Shown here piece by piece: positions 41,416-50,727 of a stretch of DNA of 64,000 nucleotides (position 1 is its first letter; each line of letters opens with the position of its first letter). Source of the DNA: JAHEJA01 sp965656445. GTDB lineage: Bacteria > Pseudomonadota > Alphaproteobacteria > Rhodobacterales > Rhodobacteraceae. Both the position numbers and the translations under genes were made by a program. Where the stretch lies: assembly GCA_965656445.1 (NCBI GenBank), contig CBFHKO010000002.1:248001-312000 (forward strand). Direction: 5' to 3'. Below the pieces are notes generated by a model. It did not search any database, was not told where the DNA came from, and saw only the letters and a list, made by a program, of their open reading frames with translations.

Positions 41416-41483
41416 GGTCGATACCCCATAGATTGGTGGTCTTGCTCGCAATTGCAGGGCTACCCCTTTAGGGAGGAATTGCA

Positions 41484-42329
41484 ATGAAATTAAAAGCACT
41501 TACAGCAATCGCAGCTGTCATGTTTGCTGGATCCGTTTATGCGGATGAAGCAGCGGAACTCGTGGTCAATGACGACATCGAGATGGTCACGAAAACAGCG
41601 GCACCAGCGCATTTGTCTGACGCTATGGACGAAGTGATGTCGGGCTGGCGTTTCCGGTCTGACGAAACGCAAGCTATGCAAATGGATGATTTCGACAACC
41701 CAGGCATGATCTTTGTGGATCAAGCTATGGATGCTTGGAACACAGCTGAAGGCAGCGCAGACAAGTCTTGCGCATCATGCCACGGCGCTCCTGAAGAGAG
41801 CATGGCAGGCGTTCGCGCGGTCTATCCAAAGTGGAACGAAGATGCGGGCGAAGTTCGCACCTTGGCAATGCAGATCAACGATTGTCGTGAAAACCAAATG
41901 GGCGCCGAGAAATATGGCTACACAAGCGGTAACATGGCATCAATGGAAGCATTGATCTCCGTTCAATCACGCGGCATGCCAGTTAACGTTGCGATTGATG
42001 GTCCTGTAGCAGCTGTGTGGGAAAAGGGCAAAGAGCTCTACTACACACGCACAGGTCAGCTTGAGCTGTCTTGCGCAAACTGCCACGAAGACAACTATGG
42101 CAACATGATCCGTGCGGACCACTTGTCACAAGGCCAAATCAACGGTTTCCCAGCATACCGCTTGAAGAACGCAAAGTTGAACACGTCACACGCACGTTTC
42201 AAAGGTTGCGTTCGTGACACACGTGCGGAAACATTCAAGCCCGGTGGTGAAGAGTTCATCGCATTGGAGCTTTATGTTGCATCACGCGGCAACGGTCTTT
42301 CTGTAGAAGCACCTTCGGTCAGAAACTAA
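41484..42329 (+). CDS. soxA: Diheme cytochrome c SoxA
   Basis: 281 aa. Signal peptide MKLKALTAIAAVMFAGSVYA; heme motifs CASCH (96-100) and CANCH (197-201); active-site cysteine Cys242 in RFKGCVRDTR, the residue forming the persulfide heme ligand. SoxAX oxidises thiosulfate onto SoxY. Its ribosome-binding site lies inside a structure flanked by GCAATT/AATTGC (41448-41482). A terminator follows. Confidence 0.95.
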   Translation: MKLKALTAIAAVMFAGSVYADEAAELVVNDDIEMVTKTAAPAHLSDAMDEVMSGWRFRSDETQAMQMDDFDNPGMIFVDQAMDAWNTAEGSADKSCASCHGAPEESMAGVRAVYPKWNEDAGEVRTLAMQINDCRENQMGAEKYGYTSGNMASMEALISVQSRGMPVNVAIDGPVAAVWEKGKELYYTRTGQLELSCANCHEDNYGNMIRADHLSQGQINGFPAYRLKNAKLNTSHARFKGCVRDTRAETFKPGGEEFIALELYVASRGNGLSVEAPSVRN

Positions 42330-42340
42330 AAAACGTATCA

Positions 42341-42375
42341 AGGGCCCTCGCATTTTGGGATGCGGGGGCCTTTTC
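42341..42375 (+). terminator. Terminator after soxA
   Basis: AGGGCCCTCGCAT and ATGCGGGGGCCTTTT pair with a few mismatches around a TTTGGG loop; the 3' arm ends in TTTT. It may reduce soxBCD relative to soxXYZA. Confidence 0.7.
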
Positions 42376-42425
42376 AAATTTATTTATTCAAATATGCGCA
42401 TATGTAGCGAAGGTAGGATGAACAC

Positions 42426-44123
42426 ATGATATCACGTCGTGATTTTCTTCAAGTTGGGATGGCAGCCTCGGCATTGTACGGGGCCTCTGGTTTTGGAAAC
42501 TGGGGACGTCTTGCTGCTCAGCAAAAACTGACACAAGATGAATTGTTGCAGTTTGACACCTTCGGTAATGTGTCACTGATCCACGTTACAGACATCCATG
42601 CGCAGCTAAAGCCAATCTATTTCCGCGAGCCATCCATTAACTTGGGTGTTGGTGATGCACGCGGGCAGGTGCCTCACGTCACGGGTGCAGATTTCCGGAA
42701 AATGTATGGCATTGCTGATGGGTCTCCCTCTCATTACGCATTGACGTATAACGACTTTACCGCAATGGCACAGACCTATGGTCGTGTTGGCGGTTTGGAC
42801 CGTGTCGCAACTGTGGTGAACGCTATTCGTGCCGATCGCCCTGATGCGATTTTGCTGGATGGTGGGGATACGTGGCACGGGTCATACACCTGTCACAAAA
42901 CCCAAGGCCAAGACATGGTCAACGTGATGAATGCGTTAAACCCTGATGCGATGACATTCCACTGGGAATTTACATTGGGATCAGAGCGTGTTCAAGAGAT
43001 TGTGGAAAACCTCCCTTTCGCAGCTCTTGGTCAAAACATCTTTGATGCTGAGTGGGACGAACCCGCCGAACTCTTTCCTCCCTATAAGATGTTCGAGCGG
43101 GGCGGTTCCAAGATCGCAGTGATCGGTCAGGCCTTCCCTTATATGCCGATTGCCAACCCTGGTTGGATGTTCCCTGAATATAGCTTTGGTATTCGTGATG
43201 AACGTATGCAGGAAATGGTCGACGAAGTGCGCGGACTTGGTGCCGAAGTGGTGGTTGTCCTATCTCACAACGGTTTTGACGTTGATAAAAAGATGGCGAG
43301 CCGCGTGACAGGTATCGATGTGATCTTGTCAGGTCACACGCATGACGCCTTGCCTGAGCCAGTATTGGTGGGTGAAACAATCGTTGTTGCCTCTGGCTCC
43401 AATGGTAAATTCGTCAGCCGCGTTGATCTTGATGTGCGTGATGGTCGTATGATGGGCTTTAAACACAAGCTTATCCCGATTTTCTCGGACGTCATTGAAC
43501 CAGACAAGGATATGGCGGCATTGATCGATGAACAGCGTGCGCCTTATATCAATGAACTGACCGAAGTGATTGGGAAAACAGATAGCCTTCTTTATCGTCG
43601 TGGTAATTTCAACGGAACGTGGGATGATTTGATCTGTGAGGCTTTGATCCAAGAGCGTGACGCAGATATTTCGATGTCTCCTGGTGTTCGTTGGGGGCCG
43701 TCAATCTTGCCAGGGCAAGACATTACACGTGAAGATATCTTTAACGTGACATCAATGTCTTATGGCAAAGCCTATCGCACCGAAATGACAGGTGAATTCA
43801 TTCACGTCATTCTAGAAGATGTTGCGGATAACTTGTTCAATGTTGATCCTTATTATCAACAGGGCGGCGACATGGTGCGCATCGGTGGCATGGGCTACCG
43901 CATTGATGTGAACCAACCGCAAGGCAGCCGCATCAGTGAAATGACATTGCTCAAAACAGGCGAGCTCATTGATCCAGCCAAAACCTATGTTGTGGCGGGA
44001 TGGGCATCTGTAAACGAGGGCACGGAAGGTCCAGAAATTTGGGATGTGGTTGAAAATCATATCCGCAAACAGGGAACAATTACTGTGCCCCAAAACAATT
44101 CAGTGAAAGTTGTCGGCGCGTAA
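42426..44123 (+). CDS. soxB: Sulfate thiol esterase SoxB
   Basis: 565 aa, dimanganese 5'-nucleotidase-like hydrolase that releases sulfate from SoxY-S-sulfonate. Twin-arginine signal MISRRDFLQVG; metal motifs LIHVTDIHAQLKP, LLDGGDTWHGSYT, FHWEFTLG and ILSGHTHDALPEP are intact. A separate short leader after the soxA terminator suggests its own promoter or readthrough. Confidence 0.96.
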   Translation: MISRRDFLQVGMAASALYGASGFGNWGRLAAQQKLTQDELLQFDTFGNVSLIHVTDIHAQLKPIYFREPSINLGVGDARGQVPHVTGADFRKMYGIADGSPSHYALTYNDFTAMAQTYGRVGGLDRVATVVNAIRADRPDAILLDGGDTWHGSYTCHKTQGQDMVNVMNALNPDAMTFHWEFTLGSERVQEIVENLPFAALGQNIFDAEWDEPAELFPPYKMFERGGSKIAVIGQAFPYMPIANPGWMFPEYSFGIRDERMQEMVDEVRGLGAEVVVVLSHNGFDVDKKMASRVTGIDVILSGHTHDALPEPVLVGETIVVASGSNGKFVSRVDLDVRDGRMMGFKHKLIPIFSDVIEPDKDMAALIDEQRAPYINELTEVIGKTDSLLYRRGNFNGTWDDLICEALIQERDADISMSPGVRWGPSILPGQDITREDIFNVTSMSYGKAYRTEMTGEFIHVILEDVADNLFNVDPYYQQGGDMVRIGGMGYRIDVNQPQGSRISEMTLLKTGELIDPAKTYVVAGWASVNEGTEGPEIWDVVENHIRKQGTITVPQNNSVKVVGA

Positions 44124-44164
44124 ATCGCCGGCTCATTAATTAACCAAGTCAGGAGCGTTACAAG

Positions 44165-45445
44165 ATGACAAACGGCTTCAAAAACAAAGGCGCATCACGT
44201 CGCCAGTTTTTAACAGGTGCTGCGGCAGCAGGCGTCGGCGGTGTTGCCGCGACAGTCGCTAAAGCATCCGGGGATCCCTTGATCACCGAAAAGCAAATTT
44301 GGGCTCAGGCGACCGGAGACGGCGTTGATGCCTATCCCTATGGGATGCCTATCGAATTTGAAAAAGACGTTGTGCGTCGCAACGTGGAATGGTTGACAGC
44401 GGATACAATCAGTTCAATCAACTTTACTCCTATTCACGCACTCGACGGAACAATCACGCCACAGGGCTGTGCGTTCGAACGTCACCACTCTGGTGCGATT
44501 GAATTGCGCAAGGAAGATTATCGTTTGATGATCAACGGGCTTGTGGATCGTCCTCTTGTCTTCACCTACGCCGACTTGGAACGCTTCCCGCGTGAAAATC
44601 ATGTGTATTTCTGCGAATGTGCGGCGAATACAGGTATGGAATGGGCGGGGTCTCAATTGAACGGTGCTCAGTTCACGCATGGTATGATCCACAACATGGA
44701 ATATACAGGCGTCACATTGCGCACATTGCTGGAAGAAGCGGGCCTAGATGCGGCTGGCGATCTTAGCGACAAATGGGTCTACGTTGAAGGGGCGGACGCC
44801 TCCTCTAACGGTCGCTCAATCCCAATGGAAAAAGCTTTGGATGATGTTCTCGTCGCCTTCAAAGCGAACGGTGAAGCCCTGCGCAAAGAGCACGGCTATC
44901 CAGTTCGCTTGGTTGTTCCTGGTTGGGAAGGCAACATGTGGGTCAAGTGGCTGCGTCGTGTCGAAGTGACAGACCAAGCTATCGAGAGCCGTGAAGAAAC
45001 ATCAAAGTACACAGATACTTTGGAGGATGGCACATCTCGGAAATGGACATGGGCCATGGATGCGAAATCCGTTGTCACAAGCCCAAGCCCACAATCGCCG
45101 ATCACACACGGCAAAGGTCCGTTGGTCATCACTGGCCTTGCGTGGACAGGTCGTGGAACGGTCACGGGTGTTGACGTGTCAATCGATGGCGGCAAAAACT
45201 GGCAGAAGGCCCGTCTTGCTAAGCCAGGCGAGCGTATGGCGCTCACACGTTTCTATCTTGATATCGATTGGAACGGCGAGGAAATGTTGATCCAGAGCCG
45301 TGCGCATGATGACACAGGATATGTTCAACCTACGAAAGACCAACTTCGTGAAGTTCGTGGCTTGAATTCAATCTATCACAATAACTGTATTCAAACTTGG
45401 TGGGTAAAACCAAATGGGGAGGCCGAAAATGTCGAAATCTCTTAA
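44165..45445 (+). CDS. soxC: Sulfur dehydrogenase molybdopterin subunit SoxC
   Basis: 426 aa. Twin-arginine signal (ASRRQFLTGAAAAG) and the sulfite-oxidase fold with the molybdenum-ligating cysteine in VYFCECAANTGMEW. The C-terminal Mo-co dimerisation region includes GLAWTGRGTVTGVDVSIDGGKNW. SoxCD removes six electrons from the SoxY-bound sulfane. The gene ends just past the soxD start. Confidence 0.93.
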   Translation: MTNGFKNKGASRRQFLTGAAAAGVGGVAATVAKASGDPLITEKQIWAQATGDGVDAYPYGMPIEFEKDVVRRNVEWLTADTISSINFTPIHALDGTITPQGCAFERHHSGAIELRKEDYRLMINGLVDRPLVFTYADLERFPRENHVYFCECAANTGMEWAGSQLNGAQFTHGMIHNMEYTGVTLRTLLEEAGLDAAGDLSDKWVYVEGADASSNGRSIPMEKALDDVLVAFKANGEALRKEHGYPVRLVVPGWEGNMWVKWLRRVEVTDQAIESREETSKYTDTLEDGTSRKWTWAMDAKSVVTSPSPQSPITHGKGPLVITGLAWTGRGTVTGVDVSIDGGKNWQKARLAKPGERMALTRFYLDIDWNGEEMLIQSRAHDDTGYVQPTKDQLREVRGLNSIYHNNCIQTWWVKPNGEAENVEIS

Positions 45446-46478
45446 TGTATTGATTGGCGCAACAGCGTTAACACTCTCATCTACATTCGCTGTTCACGCC
45501 GAAGGTAAATTTGGCTTGGGTCGTGTGGCCTTGCCTGAGGAAATCGCGGCTTGGGACATCGATGTTGCGCCTGATGGTGCGGGATTGCCTGCTGGTAAAG
45601 GAAATGTATGGGACGGCGAAGAAGTCTTTGCTGATCAATGTGCAAGCTGCCACGGTGATTTTGCTGAAGGTGTTGATAACTGGCCCAAATTGGCTGGTGG
45701 AATGGACACGCTAGACTATGAAGATCCACTGAAAACAGTTGGATCCTATTGGCCGCACCTATCCACAGCATGGGACTATGTGAACCGCTCAATGCCATTT
45801 GGCAACGCGCAGAGCCTAGAGCCGGATGATGTTTATGCGATCGTCGCTTATATCCTCTATTCCAATGACTTGGTGGATGACGATTTCGAATTGTCACATG
45901 AGAACTTCGCGGATTTTGAACTTCCAAACGCGAATGGCTTTATCATCGACGATCGTGCCGAAACGGAATATCCGATTTTCAACACAGCATGTTATGAGAA
46001 CTGTAAAGAAACAGTTGAAATCACAATGCGTGCGGCTGTTTTGGACGTGACACCTGAAACCGAAGAGGCCTCTGTGGTCGAAGCTGCGGCCGAAGTTGTT
46101 GCAGAGGCGGCACCAGCTGTTGAAGAAGCGCCTGTAGAAGTTGTTGCCGCTTTGGATGCTGACCTCGTCAAAAAAGGTGAAAAAGTATACAAGAAGTGTA
46201 AAGCGTGTCACCAAGTTGGTGAGGGTGCCAAGAACAAATCTGGTCCTCAGCTGAACGACATCGTTGGCCGCCAAATGGCAGCTATCGAAGGGTTCCGTTA
46301 TTCCAAAGCAATGGCTGCAATGGGCGAAGATGGCGCCGTTTGGGACGAAGAGGCCTTGGCCGCGTTCCTCGCGAAACCAAAAGCCTACATCAAAGGCACC
46401 AAAATGTCTTTCGCTGGCCTCAAGAAAGAAAAAGATATCGATGCGGCTATCGAATATCTGAAATCTGTTTCACAATAA
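45429..46478 (+). CDS. soxD: Diheme cytochrome c SoxD
   Basis: 349 aa. Signal peptide (MSKSLNVLIGATALTLSSTFAVHA). Two heme c sites, CASCH at 71-75 and CKACH at 257-261, are separated by an Ala/Glu/Val-rich linker (about 200-240). It is the electron acceptor of SoxC. Start at 45429, preceded by GGGGAGG; an ATG at 45414 inside soxC adds five residues and is less likely. The 3' domain is a class I mono-heme cytochrome c. Confidence 0.93.
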   Translation: MSKSLNVLIGATALTLSSTFAVHAEGKFGLGRVALPEEIAAWDIDVAPDGAGLPAGKGNVWDGEEVFADQCASCHGDFAEGVDNWPKLAGGMDTLDYEDPLKTVGSYWPHLSTAWDYVNRSMPFGNAQSLEPDDVYAIVAYILYSNDLVDDDFELSHENFADFELPNANGFIIDDRAETEYPIFNTACYENCKETVEITMRAAVLDVTPETEEASVVEAAAEVVAEAAPAVEEAPVEVVAALDADLVKKGEKVYKKCKACHQVGEGAKNKSGPQLNDIVGRQMAAIEGFRYSKAMAAMGEDGAVWDEEALAAFLAKPKAYIKGTKMSFAGLKKEKDIDAAIEYLKSVSQ

Positions 46479-46498
46479 GTGAGATAAATTCTAGGAAA

Positions 46499-46527
46499 CC
46501 AGCCCCAGTTTTGGGGCTGGATTTTTT
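46499..46527 (+). terminator. Rho-independent terminator after soxD
   Basis: CCAGCCCCA (46499-46507) / TGGGGCTGG (46512-46520), loop GTTT, then ATTTTTT. It marks the end of the forward sox operon; soxEFGH do not follow. Confidence 0.92.
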
Positions 46528-46531
46528 GTGC

Positions 46532-47560
46532 CTAGCTGAGTGCCGAAGTGGCCCAGCCCTTGCGAAAGCTATTTGGTGGCACACCGTATTTTGCTTTGAA
46601 TTGACGCGCTAAATGTGATGTGGAATTGAACCCTGTCGCCGTCGCGATTTGTGTGATTGTCATTTCCGTTTCGTTCAACAAGGCATGCACGCGCTCTAGC
46701 CGGAGACCGTAGTAGAACTGGGTCGGGGATTGGCCGGTGTATTTCTTGAACAACCGTTCCAATTGCCGCCTCGAGATATCCAATGTGGCGCATAGGTCCA
46801 ATAGGGGTAGCGGCTCTTCAACTGTTTCCGTCATCACTTGGATGGCATGAATGAGGCGTTGGTTGCGCGAGCCAATCGCAACGGATAGCGACGATTTCTG
46901 AGGCGCTTTCCGATCGCTGTTGCGTTTATGAATGCACATATCCGCAACAACAAGCGCGACATCACGGCCATGATCGCGTTCGATGATATCTAACATCATG
47001 TCTGTGGCCGCACTTCCGCCGCCACAAGTGATGAGCCGTCCGTCGATTTCATACAAGTTGCGAGTTGGGACGAGGTCTGGGAATTTTTCCGAAAAGCTTG
47101 GTTGATTTTCCCAGTGCAGCGTAAACAAGTGTGATCCAATCAAGCCCGCATCCGCCAAAGCAAAAGCGCCTGTGCAAATCCCGCCCAAGGTTGTGCCAAT
47201 TCTATCTTGGCGACGCACCCAATTTCGAACCTGCTCTGAGAGCGCGAGGGTTGGCTCAACTCCGGAACAGATAAACGCTGTTGCATCGCGATCAATCGGG
47301 GCGAGGGAGCCATCAGGTGTAATGGTGACGCCGTTAGAGCATTGAACAGGGCCTCCATCAATGGTCATCGTGTGCCAGCGATAGAGTTCTTGTTTGGTGA
47401 GCTGATTGGCAATGCGCAACGGCTCAACTGCGGCGCTAAAAGCCAACATGGTTAATTTGGGCGTTAACACGAAATAAAAATCACGCGGATCAGCTGTTGA
47501 ATTATAGGTAAGGCTTGCTGCGCCCTTTTGAATAAATTTCTCTGAACTCACGTTGCTCAT
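46532..47560 (-). CDS. GlxA-family AraC-type regulator
   Basis: 342 aa. N-terminal GATase1/DJ-1-like domain (FVLTPKLTMLAFSAAVEPLRIANQLT, LGGICTGAFALADAGLI) and C-terminal AraC HTH (LDISRRQLERLFKKYTGQSPTQFYYGLRLERVHALL, ITQIATATGFNSTSHLARQFKAKYG). Such regulators (GbdR, CdhR, ArgR types) often control betaine, carnitine or arginine catabolism; no such genes are adjacent. It ends close to the soxD terminator; a sox role is possible only by proximity. Confidence 0.85.
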   Translation of the reverse strand: MSNVSSEKFIQKGAASLTYNSTADPRDFYFVLTPKLTMLAFSAAVEPLRIANQLTKQELYRWHTMTIDGGPVQCSNGVTITPDGSLAPIDRDATAFICSGVEPTLALSEQVRNWVRRQDRIGTTLGGICTGAFALADAGLIGSHLFTLHWENQPSFSEKFPDLVPTRNLYEIDGRLITCGGGSAATDMMLDIIERDHGRDVALVVADMCIHKRNSDRKAPQKSSLSVAIGSRNQRLIHAIQVMTETVEEPLPLLDLCATLDISRRQLERLFKKYTGQSPTQFYYGLRLERVHALLNETEMTITQIATATGFNSTSHLARQFKAKYGVPPNSFRKGWATSALS

Positions 47561-47767
47561 CCTGACAAGTTTCTTTGCAAATATGCGAATTTTGCGGCCA
47601 ATGAAATGAGAAATGGGGATTTAGGGCATCTTTGTTGACAAGCCTTCATGGAATCTTAACTCTCCCAAGAGAGGTCATTTTTCGCGTTGCCTATTGCAGC
47701 CATCCTATTGCGATACTAAGACTCTTATACGCTGTACGGAAATTACATTTGAAGAAAGCAGGGCACT

Positions 47768-48400
47768 ATGAACGATCCAGTCGACTTTTACATGAATTCA
47801 CTTGTTCCAATGGTTGTTGAACAAACAAGCCGTGGGGAACGTGCCTATGACATCTTCTCGCGTTTGCTCAAAGAGCGGATCATCTTTTTGAACGGTCCCG
47901 TTCATGACGGGATGTCCTCTTTGATTGTTGCGCAGCTTTTGCACCTTGAGGCGGAAAACCCGTCCAAAGAAATCAGCATGTATATCAATAGCCCCGGTGG
48001 CGTTGTGACATCTGGTCTGTCGATCTACGATACGATGCAGTACATCAAACCAAAGGTCTCGACTTTGGTAATCGGTCAAGCGGCCTCAATGGGGTCCTTG
48101 CTATTGACTGCTGGCGAAAAAGGCATGCGCTTCTCTTTGCCAAATAGCCGCGTAATGGTGCACCAACCCTCTGGTGGCTACCAAGGTCAAGCAACGGACA
48201 TCATGATCCACGCAGAAGAAACGCTCAAGCTCAAGCGTCGTTTGAATGAGATCTATGTGACGCACACTGGTCAAGACCTCAAGACAGTCGAAGCCGCTTT
48301 GGAGCGTGATAATTTCATGTCTCCCGAAGATGCAAAAGAGTGGGGCTTGATTGACGAAATCGTCTCTAACCGCTCTGCTGGTGATGAAGCCGACGCATAA
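47768..48400 (+). CDS. clpP: ATP-dependent Clp protease proteolytic subunit
   Basis: 210 aa serine protease. Catalytic Ser107 (GQAASMGSLLL) and His132 (MVHQPSGG) are present and the Asp lies further along. Forms a 14-mer with ClpX for protein quality control and regulated proteolysis in the cytoplasm. AGCAGGG precedes the ATG. Followed by clpX after a terminator-like hairpin. Confidence 0.96.
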   Translation: MNDPVDFYMNSLVPMVVEQTSRGERAYDIFSRLLKERIIFLNGPVHDGMSSLIVAQLLHLEAENPSKEISMYINSPGGVVTSGLSIYDTMQYIKPKVSTLVIGQAASMGSLLLTAGEKGMRFSLPNSRVMVHQPSGGYQGQATDIMIHAEETLKLKRRLNEIYVTHTGQDLKTVEAALERDNFMSPEDAKEWGLIDEIVSNRSAGDEADA

Positions 48401-48409
48401 GTAATACTC

Positions 48410-48447
48410 TTACGGCACTCAAATAGGGTGCCGTAAATTCGTTTTTT
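48410..48447 (+). terminator. Terminator-like hairpin between clpP and clpX
   Basis: TTACGGCAC (48410-48418) / GTGCCGTAA (48428-48436) followed by a run of T at 48442-48447. It may reduce but not abolish clpX transcription from the clpP promoter. Confidence 0.7.
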
Positions 48448-48533
48448 GGGATTGTGAACCTGTTGGGCCTGTCCTAAGCTAACATTGAAATTTGGTTTGG
48501 ACCGCGACTAACCCCAAACCCGAAAGGTTGACG

Positions 48534-49802
48534 ATGGCAAATAACTCTGGTGGAGAAAGCAAAAATACCTTGTATTGTAGCTTTTGTGGAAAAAGCCAAC
48601 ACGAAGTCCGCAAGCTCATTGCAGGACCGACAGTGTTCATCTGTGATGAATGTGTTGAATTGTGTATGGATATCATCCGCGAGGAAACCAAGAGTGCAGG
48701 ATTGAAATCGTCTGAGGGTGTTCCAACACCACGGGAAATTTGTGGCGTTTTGGATGATTACGTCATTGGTCAAGCGGTTGCAAAACGTGTGTTGTCTGTT
48801 GCGGTTCACAACCATTACAAACGATTGAATCACGCAGCCAATAGCGGCGAGATTGAGCTATCGAAATCGAATATCCTTCTTATCGGACCAACTGGCTGTG
48901 GTAAGACATTGCTTGCGCAAACTCTGGCGCGCATTTTGGACGTTCCGTTCACTATGGCCGATGCGACGACATTGACCGAAGCGGGTTACGTCGGCGAAGA
49001 TGTTGAAAACATCATCCTTAAATTACTTCAGGCCTCTGAATATAACGTCGAGCGGGCCCAACGCGGGATCGTGTATATTGACGAAGTTGATAAAATCACG
49101 CGCAAATCTGAGAACCCGTCCATTACACGTGATGTTTCTGGCGAAGGTGTTCAGCAAGCCTTGTTGAAGCTAATGGAAGGCACGGTTGCCTCTGTGCCAC
49201 CACAAGGCGGCCGTAAGCATCCACAGCAAGAGTTCTTGCAAGTGGACACGACAAACATCCTCTTTATCTGTGGCGGTGCCTTTGCGGGTCTTGATCGGAT
49301 CATTGCACAGCGTGGCAAGGGGTCCGCGATGGGCTTTGGCGCGGATGTGCGGGACAATGATGATCGCGGCGTCGGTGAAATTTTCCAAGACCTTGAGCCA
49401 GAAGATTTGTTGAAATTTGGTTTGATCCCAGAATTCGTAGGACGCCTTCCTGTATTAGCGACGCTCGAAGATTTGGACGAAGACGCGCTTGTGACGATCT
49501 TGACACAGCCGAAAAACGCCTTGGTCAAGCAATATCAGCGTCTCTTTGAGATTGAGGATACGAAGCTAACCTTTACCGACGACGCACTGAGCGCCATCGC
49601 CAAACGCGCGATTGTCCGGAAAACGGGTGCGCGAGGATTGCGCTCTATCCTCGAAGATATCTTGTTGGACACAATGTTTGATCTTCCAGGACAGGATGAT
49701 GTTGTCGAAGTGGTTGTGAACGAAGAAGTGATCGGCTCTGATGCTGCGCCATTAATGATTTACACCGACGCAAAATCGGATTCATCCGCTTCGGCGTCCT
49801 AA
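48534..49802 (+). CDS. clpX: Clp protease ATPase subunit ClpX
   Basis: 422 aa AAA+ unfoldase. N-terminal zinc finger uses C15/C18 and C37/C40 (CSFCGKSQHE, FICDECVELC). Walker A GPTGCGKT, Walker B IVYIDEVDKI, and the RKH and IGF-type loops are present. Start chosen at MANNSGG (48534), following AAAGG; the frame is open upstream but has no ribosome-binding site. Confidence 0.96.
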   Translation: MANNSGGESKNTLYCSFCGKSQHEVRKLIAGPTVFICDECVELCMDIIREETKSAGLKSSEGVPTPREICGVLDDYVIGQAVAKRVLSVAVHNHYKRLNHAANSGEIELSKSNILLIGPTGCGKTLLAQTLARILDVPFTMADATTLTEAGYVGEDVENIILKLLQASEYNVERAQRGIVYIDEVDKITRKSENPSITRDVSGEGVQQALLKLMEGTVASVPPQGGRKHPQQEFLQVDTTNILFICGGAFAGLDRIIAQRGKGSAMGFGADVRDNDDRGVGEIFQDLEPEDLLKFGLIPEFVGRLPVLATLEDLDEDALVTILTQPKNALVKQYQRLFEIEDTKLTFTDDALSAIAKRAIVRKTGARGLRSILEDILLDTMFDLPGQDDVVEVVVNEEVIGSDAAPLMIYTDAKSDSSASAS

Positions 49803-49811
49803 AGCCTAGCC

Positions 49812-49841
49812 AGAATTGCCCCTAGACCTTGGGGCGGTTCT
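49812..49841 (+). other. Hairpin after clpX
   Basis: AGAATTGCCCC (49812-49822) / GGGGCGGTTCT (49831-49841), an 11-bp stem with two G.U pairs and an 8-nt loop. No T-run, so it may protect the mRNA 3' end rather than terminate. Confidence 0.5.
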
Positions 49842-49877
49842 GAGTCATATATCCATCAACGTTAAGTGGAGAGTCCC

Positions 49878-50261
49878 ATGGGAATTCTAAAAACAGTGCT
49901 ACGCGCTGCGACTTGGTGGAATGGCCAAACATTGAACACGCAGTTCTTCACATGGCGCAAGGGCGTCAAAGTTGGTGAAGATGCGGAAGGTAACATCTAT
50001 TACCGTACACGTGACGACAAGCGTCGTTGGGTCATCTACAATGGCGAAGCGGAGGCAACACGCGTTTCGGCTGATTGGCACGGATGGTTGCATTTTACAT
50101 GGGATCACCCTCCAACCGATAAACCATTGGTTCACAAAACTTGGGAAAAACCCCATCAGGAAAATCTGACGGGTTCTGCTTTGGCTTATGCGCCTGCTGG
50201 CTCATTGCGGCGCGCTGATCCTGCGTCACGCCAAGATTACGAAGCGTGGTCTCCTGAATAA
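49878..50261 (+). CDS. Complex I accessory subunit NDUFA12 homologue (17.2 kDa)
   Basis: 127 aa. The family signature is WVIYNGEAEATRVSADWHGWLHFTWDHPPTDKP, as in the mitochondrial B17.2 subunit and the alphaproteobacterial complex I supernumerary subunit. It binds the peripheral arm of NADH:ubiquinone oxidoreductase. Start at 49878 with GGAGAG upstream; a GTG at 49866 is less likely. It is encoded away from the nuo operon, as in related bacteria. Confidence 0.92.
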   Translation: MGILKTVLRAATWWNGQTLNTQFFTWRKGVKVGEDAEGNIYYRTRDDKRRWVIYNGEAEATRVSADWHGWLHFTWDHPPTDKPLVHKTWEKPHQENLTGSALAYAPAGSLRRADPASRQDYEAWSPE

Positions 50262-50278
50262 GTAAAAGGTGCGGTGTC

Positions 50279-50725
50279 ATGGGTGAAAACAAAGCAGAAG
50301 TTGCAGTAGGTGGCCTCGTGTTGGCGACGGCACTTGGATTTGGGTTCTATGTTTTGCAATCCACTGGCATGTCTGGCCCGTCGGGCTCCTACCCTTTAAC
50401 GGCCTCCTTTCGATCCGCTGAAGGCATCTCTGTTGGAACTGATGTCCGATTAGCGGGCGTCAAGGTTGGGACCATTTCTCAAATGGCACTCAACCCAGAA
50501 ACCTTCCGCGCGGATGCGACGCTTTCTGTTCAAGACAGCATTCAAATCCCTGACGATAGCGCCATTGCGATAACATCTGAGGGGCTATTGGGCGGGAACT
50601 TTGTCGAAGTGATCCCAGGGGCCTCTTATGATTATCTCGCAGCAGGGGATGAAATCATCGATACCCAAGGCTCTGTGAGCCTCGTGTCCCTCTTGATGAA
50701 GTTTGTTTCAGGAAGCGGCGAATAA
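50279..50725 (+). CDS. mlaD: MlaD-family lipid transport protein
   Basis: 148 aa. One N-terminal transmembrane helix (about 9-26, VAVGGLVLATALGFGFYVL) and an MCE domain (SYPLTASFRSAEGISVGTDVRLAGVKVGTISQMALN... DDSAIAITSEGLLGGNFVEVIPG). In Mla systems MlaD forms the periplasmic hexamer that passes phospholipids between membranes. The partner mlaFE genes are not in the window. Co-directional with the NDUFA12 and DUF2155 genes. Confidence 0.9.
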   Translation: MGENKAEVAVGGLVLATALGFGFYVLQSTGMSGPSGSYPLTASFRSAEGISVGTDVRLAGVKVGTISQMALNPETFRADATLSVQDSIQIPDDSAIAITSEGLLGGNFVEVIPGASYDYLAAGDEIIDTQGSVSLVSLLMKFVSGSGE

Positions 50726-50727
50726 AG

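Noticed and set aside
47635..47661. TTGACA ... TTAACT as a clpP promoter
   Set aside because: The 15-bp spacer and poor -10 make it uncertain; not listed as a feature.
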